NCBI GenBank assembly: GCA_019420305.1
Contig: JAHZHL010000033.1
Span: 62,001 to 126,000, forward strand
Source: Bacillota bacterium
Lineage (GTDB): Bacteria > Bacillota > Clostridia > Peptostreptococcales > Anaerovoracaceae
Direction of reading: 5' to 3'
DNA: 64,000 nt
Program-made: the position numbers and the translations under genes
Shown: positions 51,785-60,205 of the stretch, piece after piece
Layout of the letters: every line of letters starts with the position of its first letter
Position numbering within the stretch: position 1 is the first letter of the stretch
Notes under the pieces: model-generated
Databases searched by the model: none
Seen by the model: only the letters and a program-made list of their open reading frames with translations
What the model was told of the DNA's origin: nothing

Positions 51785-51928
51785 CCAAAGCAGACAGTCA
51801 TGCAGCTATTGACTGCATGCCCACCGGAGTCCCATGCCTGGCGGCTCCGATTCGGCGAAGGGTACCTCCAGATCAGGTCTCTGCCTGCCGGCTCTCTGAT
51901 CCTTCTTTTGCTTCGCGCCTCTATCAAC
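51785..51928 (-). promoter_or_regulatory. Lysine riboswitch (L box)
   Basis: On the minus strand the leader contains the L-box landmarks in order: AGAGGCGC (51922-51915), an AAGGATCAGAGAG region, CCTTCGCCGAA, GGGACTCCGGTGGGCATG, AATAGCTGCATGACTGTC ending near 51793. It is followed by a terminator hairpin at 51646-51676 and lysA. Lysine binding would favour termination and shut off the six-gene operon. Edges are approximate. Confidence 0.9.
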
Positions 51929-51936
51929 TTGAGTTA

Positions 51937-51965
51937 AGTGTACTAAATCTTTATGCTCTTTGCAA
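51937..51965 (-). promoter_or_regulatory. Promoter of the lysine operon
   Basis: On the minus strand TTGCAA (51965-51960) and TACACT (51942-51937) with a 17-base spacer, ending just before the riboswitch aptamer. Confidence 0.65.
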
Positions 51966-52155
51966 GCTTTTTTTGTTATTTCATACAATTTTTTTATCAT
52001 GGTGTGTGGGCGGGCGATAAAATTTTCTGCTTGCTCCGCCTTTATTGGACAAGTGAAATCAGTGCAGCGCTTAGGCTCTATCCGAGTTCTTGAATTTCTA
52101 CGGTTCAAAATAAATCAAGGCCATGTTTATAAAAGAAAACCGAATCTCCCCAAAT
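51966..52155. other. Intergenic stretch without recognised feature
   Basis: Between the lysine operon promoter and the repeat element. Open frames exist on both strands but none has a ribosome site or recognisable protein. Nothing specific is seen. Confidence 0.4.
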
Positions 52156-52332
52156 CCCGAATTGTATCCCACTGCATTCCAAAGGACTTTCTGGATACAA
52201 AACTTTCCCGTTTATAAGGGACTTCCTGCCCCAAAATCAGCAAATTGAGCAGGTTTTCAAAAAATCGAACGCAGAAGTCCACAAGTTTTGTATCCACTGG
52301 TCGGTTTTCGGCCGCTTGGGATACAATTCGGG
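52156..52332 (-). repeat. Nested inverted-repeat element, copy 2
   Basis: A 177-bp element bounded by perfect 15-bp inverted repeats CCCGAATTGTATCCC (52156-52170) and GGGATACAATTCGGG (52318-52332). Internal arms GGATACAAAACTT (52193-52205) and AAGTTTTGTATCC (52283-52295) are a second perfect pair, placed symmetrically 22 bases inside each end. The centre contains a third imperfect hairpin, GGACTTC/GAAGTCC. Relative to the copy at 26779-26947 it is inverted. No coding capacity and no clear target-site duplication. Confidence 0.8.
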
Positions 52333-52395
52333 CTTCACTTTTTTGACAAGCCTGCCTGGAAATAGTATGATGGTTAAAAACGAAAGGATTGCAAC

Positions 52396-53517
52396 ATGGA
52401 TTATTTACAGCAGCTGACTCTTCACCGGAGAGAATTACATAAAATACCGGAAGTCAACCGGGAGCTTCCGAAAACCAAGGCTTATTTGCGCTCAGTTCTT
52501 GACACGCTGGATTGCGAGATTACGGAAGTGATGGAATCTGGGCTTTGCGCTTATTTTGACCGGGGCCAGGAAACGACCACCGCTTACCGGGCGGATATGG
52601 ACGCGCTTCCGGTAACCGAAGTGAATACGCACGATTATATTTCCTGCCATGAAGGAAACATGCATGCCTGCGGCCACGATGCCCACATGGCCATGGTTCT
52701 TGTCCTGGCTCAGTATGTGGACACACAAAAGGATCTGTCGTGCAATGTTCTGTGCGTCTTTCAGCCTGCTGAGGAAACAACCGGCGGAGCGAAGGAAATC
52801 TGCGAAACCGGAGTTCTGGAAAAATACAACGTCAACCGCATTTTCGGAATTCATATGTGGCCGTTTGCCGAAGCCGGGAGCATCAGCAGCAAGCCGGGCC
52901 CGATGATGCCCCGTTCTTCTGAAATCACCATTGAAGTATTTGGACGTTCTTCTCACGCGACGGCGCCGGAAAAGGGGATCGACGCGCTCTACATCGGATG
53001 CCGGTATATCGAGCAGGTTTATGAAAAACACCAGCAGCTCACGCCGCTGAATCCGTCGCCGGAAGAACGAACCATTATTCAGATCTGCAAAATGGAAAGC
53101 GGTACAGCCCGCAACGTTATTTCCGGCTACAGCGATCTGCTGGGAACCATGCGCGCGTTTTCAGATACAGACTTCGCGAAGCTGGTGGGGATTTTAGAAG
53201 ACACGGCTGCCGATCTCTCAAAACAATATCAGTGCCGGATCGAAGCCCTGCACAGCGAAGGATATCCCCCTGTTGTCAATAACCCTGACCTGTATCAGCA
53301 GATCCTTCCTTCTCTGCGCCAGACCCTCAACTATCAGGAAATGGATACACCGGCCATGATTTCCGAGGACTATTCCTTCTACGGGCTGCGGGTTCCATCG
53401 GTATTCTTCTTTCTTGGAACCGGTACGGGAATCGCTCTTCACAGCAATAATTTCGACTTCGACGAAACTGTACTGCTCCAGGGGCTGGAATTATACAAGA
53501 CTCTGTTAAGCGCATAG
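52396..53517 (+). CDS. M20D-family amidohydrolase (N-acyl amino acid or peptide deacylase)
   Basis: A 373-residue di-metal hydrolase. Metal and catalytic motifs: AYRADMDALPV (near 65), ACGHDAHMAM (near 92), QPAEETTGGAKE (near 126), GIHMWPFAEAGSI (near 152) and a C-terminal ALHSNNFDFDE His. The family includes hippurate hydrolases, IAA-amino acid hydrolases and N-acetyldiaminopimelate deacetylase. Since the neighbouring lysine operon has dapH but no deacetylase gene, this could be that enzyme, but the family is too broad to be sure. It is divergent from lysA with the repeat element between. GAAAGGA precedes the ATG. Confidence 0.85.
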   Translation: MDYLQQLTLHRRELHKIPEVNRELPKTKAYLRSVLDTLDCEITEVMESGLCAYFDRGQETTTAYRADMDALPVTEVNTHDYISCHEGNMHACGHDAHMAMVLVLAQYVDTQKDLSCNVLCVFQPAEETTGGAKEICETGVLEKYNVNRIFGIHMWPFAEAGSISSKPGPMMPRSSEITIEVFGRSSHATAPEKGIDALYIGCRYIEQVYEKHQQLTPLNPSPEERTIIQICKMESGTARNVISGYSDLLGTMRAFSDTDFAKLVGILEDTAADLSKQYQCRIEALHSEGYPPVVNNPDLYQQILPSLRQTLNYQEMDTPAMISEDYSFYGLRVPSVFFFLGTGTGIALHSNNFDFDETVLLQGLELYKTLLSA

Positions 53518-53533
53518 GGCTCAGATCGGCACT

Positions 53534-54019
53534 CTAGTCGGTCAGATCCGCCAGCGATGCGGCCGACGCCCGCAAAAGACCGGAAGTCGGAACTTCCATC
53601 TGAAGTCCGACTTTTCCGGCGCTTACCACAATCGTTTCCAGGCGCTCCGCGCTCTGATCGACCGCGGTCTGGAATTTCTTTTTCATTCCGATTGGGGAGC
53701 ATCCGCCTTTTATATACCCTGTCACCTTTGTAAGATCCCGCATCGGGATCATTTCGATTTTCTTCTCACCAAAATGTCTGGCCGCTTTTTTCAGGTTCAG
53801 TTCTTTTCCCACCGGAATGACGCACACAAAATATTCCCGGCTGGCGCCCTGAAGAACGAGGGTTTTAAATACCTTCTCTTCCGGCATTCCCGCGGATCTT
53901 GCGGCGGACAGCCCGTCTACAAACCCGCCGGATACGTCATATTCGTGAAGCTCATAAGGAATCCCTTTCGTTTCCATAATTCGCACCGCATTTGTTTTAT
54001 GCTTTTTATTCTGGGCCAT
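53534..54019 (-). CDS. ybaK: Cys-tRNA(Pro) deacylase, YbaK family
   Basis: Hydrolyses Cys-tRNA(Pro) made by mischarging of prolyl-tRNA synthetase. The 161-residue protein has the YbaK/EbsC fold with VRIMETKGIPYELHEYD near the start, the catalytic Lys in EEKVFKTLVL (near 47), and the GGCSPIGMKK loop (near 105). I chose the ATG at 54019 behind GGAGAGG; the frame extends upstream 8 codons inside the GNAT gene. It overlaps the end of the GNAT gene by 14 bases. Confidence 0.92.
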   Translation of the reverse strand: MAQNKKHKTNAVRIMETKGIPYELHEYDVSGGFVDGLSAARSAGMPEEKVFKTLVLQGASREYFVCVIPVGKELNLKKAARHFGEKKIEMIPMRDLTKVTGYIKGGCSPIGMKKKFQTAVDQSAERLETIVVSAGKVGLQMEVPTSGLLRASAASLADLTD

Positions 54020-54596
54020 TGTTTTCCTCTCCTTCAATCTCATGGCGGTAATTTTTATCTGTATGCGATTCGCAATACTCCTCCTTCATTAGCGAATGAC
54101 ACAATACATCCCGTATCGTTCCATCGTAAATCTTATATGCCCTGCGAAGCGTCCCTTCGTAAGTAAAGCCACATTTGCGGATCACATTCTGAGATCGCCT
54201 GTTCTCCGGTCCGGTGCAGATACTGATCATCTCAAGTCCCATCTCCTCAAACCCATAACGTATTACTTCCTTTGCCGCTTCCGTCATGAGCCCTCTTCCC
54301 CAGTATTCCTCGGAAAGCGAATATCCCAATTCCCGGCTGCGGATTCCCGGCCGGTATTTGTCTTCTTCAAGGCTGATCGTCCCAATCGCTCTGCCGCTTT
54401 CTCTGTCCCGGATTGCCCATACGCCGTTTGGAATAAACAGGGTTTTGATAATCTGCCTGGACTCTTTCACATCTCCGTGAGGCTTCCATCCCGCGTGTGG
54501 TCCCACATTTGGATTCTTCGCGTATTCGTAAAGATCCGCCGCGTCTTTTTTTCTCCACGCGGAAAGGAGCAGCCGTTGCGTTTCCAGTGTTTTCAT
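54006..54596 (-). CDS. GNAT-family N-acetyltransferase (RimJ/RimL type)
   Basis: A 196-residue acetyltransferase. It starts LETQRLLLSAWRKKDAADLYEYAKNP in pieces over residues 3-29, typical of RimJ/RimL, with the CoA-binding region ELGYSLSEEYWGRGLMTEAAKEVIRYGF (near 88-115) and IRKCGFTYEGTLRRAY near the end. Targets could be ribosomal-protein N termini, aminoglycosides or small molecules; sequence does not decide. It overlaps ybaK by 14 bases. Confidence 0.88.
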   Translation of the reverse strand: MKTLETQRLLLSAWRKKDAADLYEYAKNPNVGPHAGWKPHGDVKESRQIIKTLFIPNGVWAIRDRESGRAIGTISLEEDKYRPGIRSRELGYSLSEEYWGRGLMTEAAKEVIRYGFEEMGLEMISICTGPENRRSQNVIRKCGFTYEGTLRRAYKIYDGTIRDVLCHSLMKEEYCESHTDKNYRHEIEGEENNGPE

Positions 54597-54690
54597 AACT
54601 TCCTCCCTCTGGTTGCTGCTATTACTATACCATTATTGTAGCCAATTATCAAAGGATCGCATAAATTATCAGTGAAAGGGGTATGTATCA

Positions 54691-55521
54691 ATGAAAAGAT
54701 TTATCTGGTTCGGACTCTGCCTGATACTCTGCTTTGCCCTCGCGCAGCCGGCATTCGCCGCTTCAGAAGCAAGGGGCATTGACGTCAGCAACTGGCAGGG
54801 TACAATCGATTACGCCAAAGTAAAGAACGCGGGAATCAGAATCATCTATATAAAAGCCGGTCAGGGAGCCGGTTCTATCGATCCGTATTTTGAGAGGAAC
54901 TACCGCCAGGCAAAACGGTATGATCTGGACATCGGCTTCTATCACTTTGTAACCGCCCGGACAGTCAGCCAGGCACGCCAGCAGGCTCATTTTTTCGCAA
55001 GTCTCATTAATGAAAAAGAAATCGAGTGTCGCCCTGCAATGGATTTTGAACAGGTCTCGGGTCTGACAAAAAGAGAAGCGAACGCCATCGCCCGCGCATA
55101 TATGCGGGATCTGGAAAAACTGACCGGTTACCGGCCTGCCTTTTATTCCAACGAATACGATGTCCGTGTTTTATGGGGAAGCGGACTTTCCAAATATCCC
55201 CTTTGGATTGCGGAGTACGGAGTAAGCCGTCCGTCTTCTGTCGGAAGCTGGAAAAGCTGGATCGGTTTTCAATACAGCGATAAAGGAACGGTCAGCGGAG
55301 TGCGGGGTCTTGTGGATCGAAATCGATTTAAACAAGGAATTTATTTAGGTACCCGCGAAAAAGCACAGGAGCGCCCGGTTGTTTACCGCGTGAAGCAAGG
55401 AGATACTTTGTCCCATATCGCCCGTCGATACGGAACGACCGTCAAACGATTGGAGCGCCTCAACCGCATTAAAAACCCGGATTTGATTTATCCCGGGGAA
55501 AGGTTGATCATCAAACAATAA
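54691..55521 (+). CDS. Secreted GH25 lysozyme with LysM domain
   Basis: A 276-residue exported muramidase. Signal peptide residues 1-23 (cleavage after AFA), GH25 catalytic domain about 27-215 with DVSNWQGTIDYAKVK, the acidic YHFVTARTVSQA and MDFEQVSG residues expected of the active site, and a C-terminal LysM repeat at about 229-276 (YRVKQGDTLSHIARRYGTTV). It would cleave and bind peptidoglycan in wall turnover. It is monocistronic and ends at a strong bidirectional terminator. Confidence 0.92.
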   Translation: MKRFIWFGLCLILCFALAQPAFAASEARGIDVSNWQGTIDYAKVKNAGIRIIYIKAGQGAGSIDPYFERNYRQAKRYDLDIGFYHFVTARTVSQARQQAHFFASLINEKEIECRPAMDFEQVSGLTKREANAIARAYMRDLEKLTGYRPAFYSNEYDVRVLWGSGLSKYPLWIAEYGVSRPSSVGSWKSWIGFQYSDKGTVSGVRGLVDRNRFKQGIYLGTREKAQERPVVYRVKQGDTLSHIARRYGTTVKRLERLNRIKNPDLIYPGERLIIKQ

Positions 55522-55544
55522 ACAAAAATCAGACTGCGGAGAAA

Positions 55545-55573
55545 ACGGGCGCCCCGCATTTACGGGCGCCCGT
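55545..55573. terminator. Bidirectional terminator between GH25 and LTA synthase genes
   Basis: ACGGGCGCCC (55545-55554) and GGGCGCCCGT (55564-55573) form a perfect 10-bp GC-rich stem with a 9-base loop, followed by TTTG on the plus side and preceded by AAAA, serving both convergent genes. Confidence 0.85.
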
Positions 55574-55587
55574 TTGTCCAGTTTCTT

Positions 55588-57567
55588 TTATTCTGTTGTA
55601 CTCAGAATTTCCTTGTTCTTTTCCACCTGGCTGATCTTCATCCGGCTGATATCCTCCGGATTCACTTCCTCCTGCAGCCCCAGAATCGTCGGGCCGAGAT
55701 AAATAGTATCCAGCACCTCTCCGTCAAGGGAAATCTTACTGTACTCCGTAAAGTTTTCGCCCTTGATGTAATAATCATCGCCAATCTGGACGATATCGGT
55801 TATCTTGATATCCTTAACGCCCATCTTCATGTCTGTCTCTTTGAATGGGCTTTCCCCACCGTAAATATAGTTTTCGCCGTAGAGCATGTCATAGGCTAAG
55901 GTTTCCAGATCCTGCAGATAGGTGCTGCTGTTTTCATAATTCTGATGATACAGGGTCAGGAGACCTTCATGGATTCCCAGACGATCAAGGACTTCCGCGC
56001 CGATTTCATAAGAGGCCAGATTTTTATCTTCCTTTTTCATTCCGAAATTATCCCATATAATATACTGGGTTGTAAAAAGATCCCCGTCCTTCATATCTTC
56101 TTCCGTCATATCCAGAGCAGGCAGATGATCGCCGTACATAACCAAAACCACATCTTCATCAAAATCGGAAAGCTTATCCGTCAGGTCTTTGACAAACTGA
56201 TCCATCTCATAAACCTGATTTACGTAGTATTCATACTGCCACTTTTCTTCCTCGGAAGGAGCTTTTGTCACTTCAATCTCCGGGTTCTCAATTACCTGCT
56301 CAGAAGGGTATTTTCCATGTCCCTGAACGGAGATCGTATAAATATAATCCCTTCCTTGCGTAGAATTCAGCGCGTCCAGAATCTCATCGGTCAGAATACC
56401 GTCCTTTGCCCAGTTCCTAGGAGTCTTTATTACGTTATTCATATATTCAAGAGAAGTAAAGGTATCATATCCCAGATTGCGGAACACTTTATTTCTGCCA
56501 TAAAAGGCGCCCCTGTGATTATGGATCGCATGGGTGGAATAGCCGAGGTTCTTCAGATCATACGGAATGCTCTCACAGGTTCGTTCCAGCAATACAGATT
56601 TGTACGGATATTCCCCTGGTCCGAAAAATTTAACACTGATGCCGGTCATGGATTCAAACTCCGTATTAGCGGTACCCGCGCCTACCGATGGCACCGTCAG
56701 ATATCCGGAAGAATATTCTTTCATCAGCTTTCTGTAATTCGGAATTGGATCTTTTGAGTAGGAAAAACCCTCTACCAAAGTCGGGTCGATAAAGGATTCC
56801 AGCTGCAGGAACAGAATGTTTGGATGTTTTTCATCCTCATCCTTTTGTTCTGTCTGATAGGTTTTATCATCGCCCAACTCTCCCTTGCTGAAAATATTCT
56901 GAACCTCTGCTTCAGAATAACCAGTCGGTTTTTTGATTCCAGTATTCAGCCATGTGCTGATAAAACAGTACGGTACGCCGTAATCCCGATACGCGTAAGC
57001 CAGATTTCCAAAGAAGGTGGCAACCGTGTTAGTTCGGATCGCGGCCTGCCATACTCCGAAAAAGGCAATCACAATAATCAGAACTGCGGCAATGCTTCGT
57101 TTGTAATTGATTTTCTCCTGTAGTTTCGGCGCAAACAGAAACAACAGCACCATCCCCGCGATAACTACCAAGGTTCCAATAATAGCCAGAATCAGAACTC
57201 CCGTAGAAAGATAGTTTGTCACGATAGAAAGTCCATCGTTCAGGTTCGCCATGTCCTTTGTTGTAAACGGAGTCATACGGTTTAAGAGAATTACGCCATT
57301 AATAACTCCCAGCGCTACCCAGAGAGTAGACACCACAACATACCAGAAAATCCGTCTCCGAAAAAGCAATACAATCGAATAGGTGGAAAAAATAATGAAT
57401 ACATTAAAAAGAAAGACCAGCGGACTTTTCGCGAAAAAACGGAACGTCTCAAACAGCGAGTGCCGCGCCATTGTCTCAATAAACAGATTCATGATCAGTG
57501 CCAGCACAGCTGAAATCACCAGCGTGCTTCTCAGATATTTCCTGCAAAAATGTCTAAACTTATCCAT
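55588..57567 (-). CDS. LTA synthase family membrane sulfatase-like enzyme
   Basis: A 659-residue protein with five N-terminal membrane segments (about 14-32, 48-68, 74-96, 120-147, 157-175) and an extracellular alkaline-phosphatase fold. Mn-site Glu257 (LQLESFID) and the nucleophile Thr302 in GTANTEFESMTG are present, with the later metal motif VMYGDHLPALD. It transfers glycerol phosphate units from phosphatidylglycerol, or modifies similar polymers. The last 80 residues form an extra beta domain beyond the usual LtaS end. Starts 6 bases after rsmA, same strand. Confidence 0.9.
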   Translation of the reverse strand: MDKFRHFCRKYLRSTLVISAVLALIMNLFIETMARHSLFETFRFFAKSPLVFLFNVFIIFSTYSIVLLFRRRIFWYVVVSTLWVALGVINGVILLNRMTPFTTKDMANLNDGLSIVTNYLSTGVLILAIIGTLVVIAGMVLLFLFAPKLQEKINYKRSIAAVLIIVIAFFGVWQAAIRTNTVATFFGNLAYAYRDYGVPYCFISTWLNTGIKKPTGYSEAEVQNIFSKGELGDDKTYQTEQKDEDEKHPNILFLQLESFIDPTLVEGFSYSKDPIPNYRKLMKEYSSGYLTVPSVGAGTANTEFESMTGISVKFFGPGEYPYKSVLLERTCESIPYDLKNLGYSTHAIHNHRGAFYGRNKVFRNLGYDTFTSLEYMNNVIKTPRNWAKDGILTDEILDALNSTQGRDYIYTISVQGHGKYPSEQVIENPEIEVTKAPSEEEKWQYEYYVNQVYEMDQFVKDLTDKLSDFDEDVVLVMYGDHLPALDMTEEDMKDGDLFTTQYIIWDNFGMKKEDKNLASYEIGAEVLDRLGIHEGLLTLYHQNYENSSTYLQDLETLAYDMLYGENYIYGGESPFKETDMKMGVKDIKITDIVQIGDDYYIKGENFTEYSKISLDGEVLDTIYLGPTILGLQEEVNPEDISRMKISQVEKNKEILSTTE

Positions 57568-57572
57568 AATCC

Positions 57573-58445
57573 TTACTCCTGATGACTTGATTGATAATCT
57601 GCCGCAGAATTTGCGATTGCCGCGAATTCATCCAGATTAAGGGTCTCCACTCTCCTTCCCGAATCGATTCCCGCTGTTCGCAGAATCTCTCTTACTGCGT
57701 CCTTTGAAAGGCCCGCAGCCCCCGTAAGAGAGTTCAGTAATGTTTTGCGCCTCTGTCCGAATCCCGCTCTTATGCACGTAAAAAACAAGGACTCGCTTTT
57801 TAGCGCGACTGGATAATCTTCCCGAATATCCAGCCGGAGCACCGCGGAATCCACTTTGGGAGGCGGAAAAAACACGTCTTTCGGAACGGACGCGATCTGT
57901 GAAACGCGGCAGTAATACTGTACCGCCGCGGAAAGCGCCCCGTAATTCTTATTTCCCGGCGCGGCTTTAATCCTGTCCGCTACTTCCTTTTGCATCATGA
58001 CCGTAATACTGTCTGCCGGAACCCGTTCCTCCAGCAGTTTCATGAGGATCGGGGTAGTAATGTAGTATGGAAGATTTCCGATAATCTTTATTTTCCCGCC
58101 GGTCTGATAGGCTCTGGCCACCTCTGTAAGATCGGTTTTCAGCACATCCTGGTTTACGATTGTCACATTATTATATTCTTTCAGTGTATCTTCCAAGACA
58201 GGGATCAGCTTCCGGTCGATTTCTACCGCGACTACACGTTCTGCGCGGACAGCCGCTTCCGCAGTGAGGACACCGATTCCCGGACCGATTTCAATGACCA
58301 GATCCTTCGTTCCAATCTGTGATCCATCCATAATCTGATCAATGATATGCTTGTCCGTAAGAAAATTCTGTCCCAGGCTTTTCGACAGCCTGAAATTATA
58401 TTGATTTTTTATATCTTTAATTGTCGATGGTGCGTACAGTTTCAT
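57573..58445 (-). CDS. rsmA: 16S rRNA (adenine1518/1519-N6) dimethyltransferase
   Basis: Dimethylates two adenines in the 3' hairpin of 16S rRNA (KsgA). The 290-residue protein has the SAM motif VIEIGPGIGVLTAEA (near 50-64), the target-adenine motif NLPYYITTPIL (near 123) and the C-terminal FRQRRKT-like GFGQRRKTLLN. The ATG at 58445 overlaps nothing but directly abuts the rnmV stop, so the genes are coupled. rnmV-rsmA is a conserved pair in Firmicutes. Confidence 0.95.
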   Translation of the reverse strand: MKLYAPSTIKDIKNQYNFRLSKSLGQNFLTDKHIIDQIMDGSQIGTKDLVIEIGPGIGVLTAEAAVRAERVVAVEIDRKLIPVLEDTLKEYNNVTIVNQDVLKTDLTEVARAYQTGGKIKIIGNLPYYITTPILMKLLEERVPADSITVMMQKEVADRIKAAPGNKNYGALSAAVQYYCRVSQIASVPKDVFFPPPKVDSAVLRLDIREDYPVALKSESLFFTCIRAGFGQRRKTLLNSLTGAAGLSKDAVREILRTAGIDSGRRVETLNLDEFAAIANSAADYQSSHQE

Positions 58446-58979
58446 TTATAGCTCCCTGAGCTGCTTTAAAAACTCATCTCTTGTAACTCCAAACCGATTC
58501 AGCCTATTCAAGAAGGCCTTGCTGTTACCGTAACCGATCCCCAGCCGTTTGCCTAGTCTGTCTCGCCTGTCCGCGGCTTCTGGATCTGCGGTCAGTCCGT
58601 ATTTTATTAAATCATCCATGCTAAATTCATCCTGCTGCTCTTCCTGCGTGCAGCGCGCCTTTTTCAGAGCCTGCCGGATGCTTTCCGGATTCGCGTTTTC
58701 AATTCCGATATCTCCTGCCTTGACGGCATCGCTTCTGGAAAGATACGCCTGTGCCGCGCCCGGAAATGCCTCTGTCAGCCGTCTTCGGATCTCCATTCCC
58801 GCATAATCCGGATCGGTAAAAATAATAATGCCTCTTTCCCGGTAAGCTTTTTCAATCAACTTCCAGGTCTGTTTTTTTATCCCGTAGCCGTGGGTTTCGA
58901 TTGTCTGCGCATCGACTGCCCGCTTTATGGCGGCAGTGTCGTCCCGCCCTTCCACGACAATAATTTCCTTAATTTTCAT
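58446..58979 (-). CDS. rnmV: Ribonuclease M5
   Basis: Toprim-domain endonuclease that matures 5S rRNA. The 177-residue protein shows the Toprim acidic motifs VVEGRDDTAAIKRA (Glu near 10) and FTDPDYAGMEIRR (DxD near 56), followed by the family's ribosomal-protein-binding C-terminal part ending GYGNSKAFLNRLNRFGVTRDEF. Length is standard (about 180). It overlaps divIC by 11 bases and ends directly at the rsmA start. Confidence 0.95.
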   Translation of the reverse strand: MKIKEIIVVEGRDDTAAIKRAVDAQTIETHGYGIKKQTWKLIEKAYRERGIIIFTDPDYAGMEIRRRLTEAFPGAAQAYLSRSDAVKAGDIGIENANPESIRQALKKARCTQEEQQDEFSMDDLIKYGLTADPEAADRRDRLGKRLGIGYGNSKAFLNRLNRFGVTRDEFLKQLREL

Positions 58980-59442
58980 TTGCCTTTGTTTCTTCCTCAG
59001 AACTGTTTTCCGGATTCTCCAGCGATGGGAAATTGTAAATGCTCTCCCCGGGCATTACCAATCTCAAACGGGCTCTCGCCTGATCCTCAATGTACTCCGA
59101 ATCATCCAGTTTTTCCAGTTTTTTCTTCAGACTGGTCCTTTCCTCTTTGAGTCTCTGCTGCTCCGCTTTCATCTCTTTCTGTTCCTGCCTAAGAGAAACA
59201 ATATTATAGATGGACATGCCAACTACCGCTATAATCACGGCGATTATAGCGGTATAGACAAGCATTCTCTTTCGTCTGTTCTGTTTTGCTCTGGCCCTGA
59301 CCATTTTCTTTTCCGCCTCACTGCCTGCTCTGTGCCGGTTATTCTGACGGCGGCGTTTTTCCTGCCGTTTTCTGCGGGCCTCTTCGATATCAATCACCTG
59401 GCTGCTGTCTTTAAATTGACTGCTTCTTCTTTTCTTTGCCAT
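58969..59442 (-). CDS. divIC: Septum formation initiator family protein (DivIC/FtsB)
   Basis: A 157-residue bitopic division protein. A basic cytoplasmic N terminus (1-60) is followed by one membrane helix (about 61-79, LVYTAIIAVIIAVVGMS), an extracellular coiled coil (about 85-115) and the conserved DSEYIEDQARARLRLVMPGE. With FtsL and DivIB homologues it assembles the divisome, and in sporulating bacteria it is needed for the polar septum. It sits between yabQ (overlap 32 bases) and rnmV (overlap 11 bases), matching yabP-yabQ-divIC order. Confidence 0.93.
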   Translation of the reverse strand: MAKKRRSSQFKDSSQVIDIEEARRKRQEKRRRQNNRHRAGSEAEKKMVRARAKQNRRKRMLVYTAIIAVIIAVVGMSIYNIVSLRQEQKEMKAEQQRLKEERTSLKKKLEKLDDSEYIEDQARARLRLVMPGESIYNFPSLENPENSSEEETKANEN

Positions 59443-59782
59443 GCCTCTTTCTTAAACCTCTTGTCCTTCTTCCCCTGCTTTGGGATGAAGCCATTATATC
59501 ACAAAACATACGCTTCCACAACAAAGCCCCTGCCGCAAATGCCGCGATCGCATGGACACTCAGGCTCCCATATGCGCAGTAATATAAAAACTGGGATGTC
59601 ATAACTGCCGCCATCAGCCAGAAAAAAAGTTCCAGTCCGGCCCGAACCCATCTGGCGCATGTCGCTTTCCCGGAAAAAAAAGAGCAAAGCTGGTAAAAGG
59701 TTACAATGACAATCCCCGCGCTGGCCATTACCAGGCACTGAACGGCCTGATCCTTTATCAGATCCGTAATCACAATCCTCAT
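59411..59782 (-). CDS. yabQ: Spore cortex biosynthesis protein YabQ
   Basis: A 123-residue protein with about four membrane segments (near 12-32, 46-62, 66-84 and 86-102), matching YabQ, a mother-cell membrane protein required for cortex formation. The basic C terminus (RGRRTRGLRKRHGKEKKK) overlaps the divIC start by 32 bases. The ATG overlaps the yabP stop by 4 bases. Its presence marks the host as an endospore former. Confidence 0.85.
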   Translation of the reverse strand: MRIVITDLIKDQAVQCLVMASAGIVIVTFYQLCSFFSGKATCARWVRAGLELFFWLMAAVMTSQFLYYCAYGSLSVHAIAAFAAGALLWKRMFCDIMASSQSRGRRTRGLRKRHGKEKKKQSI

Positions 59783-60039
59783 TTGAGTATTTTTTTCAGG
59801 AGTCCTTTTTCGGTTTTTTCTTTTTTCTGCGTATAGGCCAGGGAATTGATCTCTCCAGTGATCACAGTTTTTCCTTCCGCAAGATCCAGCATCTGGATAT
59901 GAAGGTTTTTCCCTTTGATCACCAGCCCTCCGGATTTTAAGTTGGCGCAGATTTCCTCTTCATCAAAGTTGTCAATATCCGCAACATCGGTCACCGTAAT
60001 CTTCTCCCTGTTATCAATTGTCAGCATATGATTTTCCAT
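59779..60039 (-). CDS. yabP: Sporulation protein YabP
   Basis: An 86-residue protein of the YabP/YqfC family with the beta-rich core LTIDNREKITVTDVADIDNFDEE split at residues 5-27 and GGLVIKGKNLHIQMLDLAEGKT. YabP acts in spore coat or cortex assembly in the mother cell. I chose the ATG at 60039, 8 bases after AAGGAGG, instead of a GTG two codons upstream. It overlaps yabQ by 4 bases and heads yabP-yabQ-divIC-rnmV-rsmA-LTA synthase. A sigma-E promoter could not be identified with confidence. Confidence 0.9.
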   Translation of the reverse strand: MENHMLTIDNREKITVTDVADIDNFDEEEICANLKSGGLVIKGKNLHIQMLDLAEGKTVITGEINSLAYTQKKEKTEKGLLKKILK

Positions 60040-60205
60040 AGGCACACCCTCCTTATTAAAAGTATATTACCGGAAAGTGTTCCTAGAACAATGTCCTACT
60101 TTCATTTAGTATAAGGCCGGATTATTACAAATTCCTTACAGCCTGAAAATCTTTTTCTTAAATCACAAAATCTACACAAAACTCTGTTTGTGATTCTCTC
60201 CGCGC

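Noticed and set aside
51806..52108. Minus-strand open frame across the lysine riboswitch and promoter
   Set aside because: It overlaps a well-supported riboswitch and has no ribosome site or known motif.
52156..52332. Ordinary terminator pair
   Set aside because: Neither arm pair is followed by a T run in the right place, and the nested symmetry with fixed spacers exceeds what a terminator needs.
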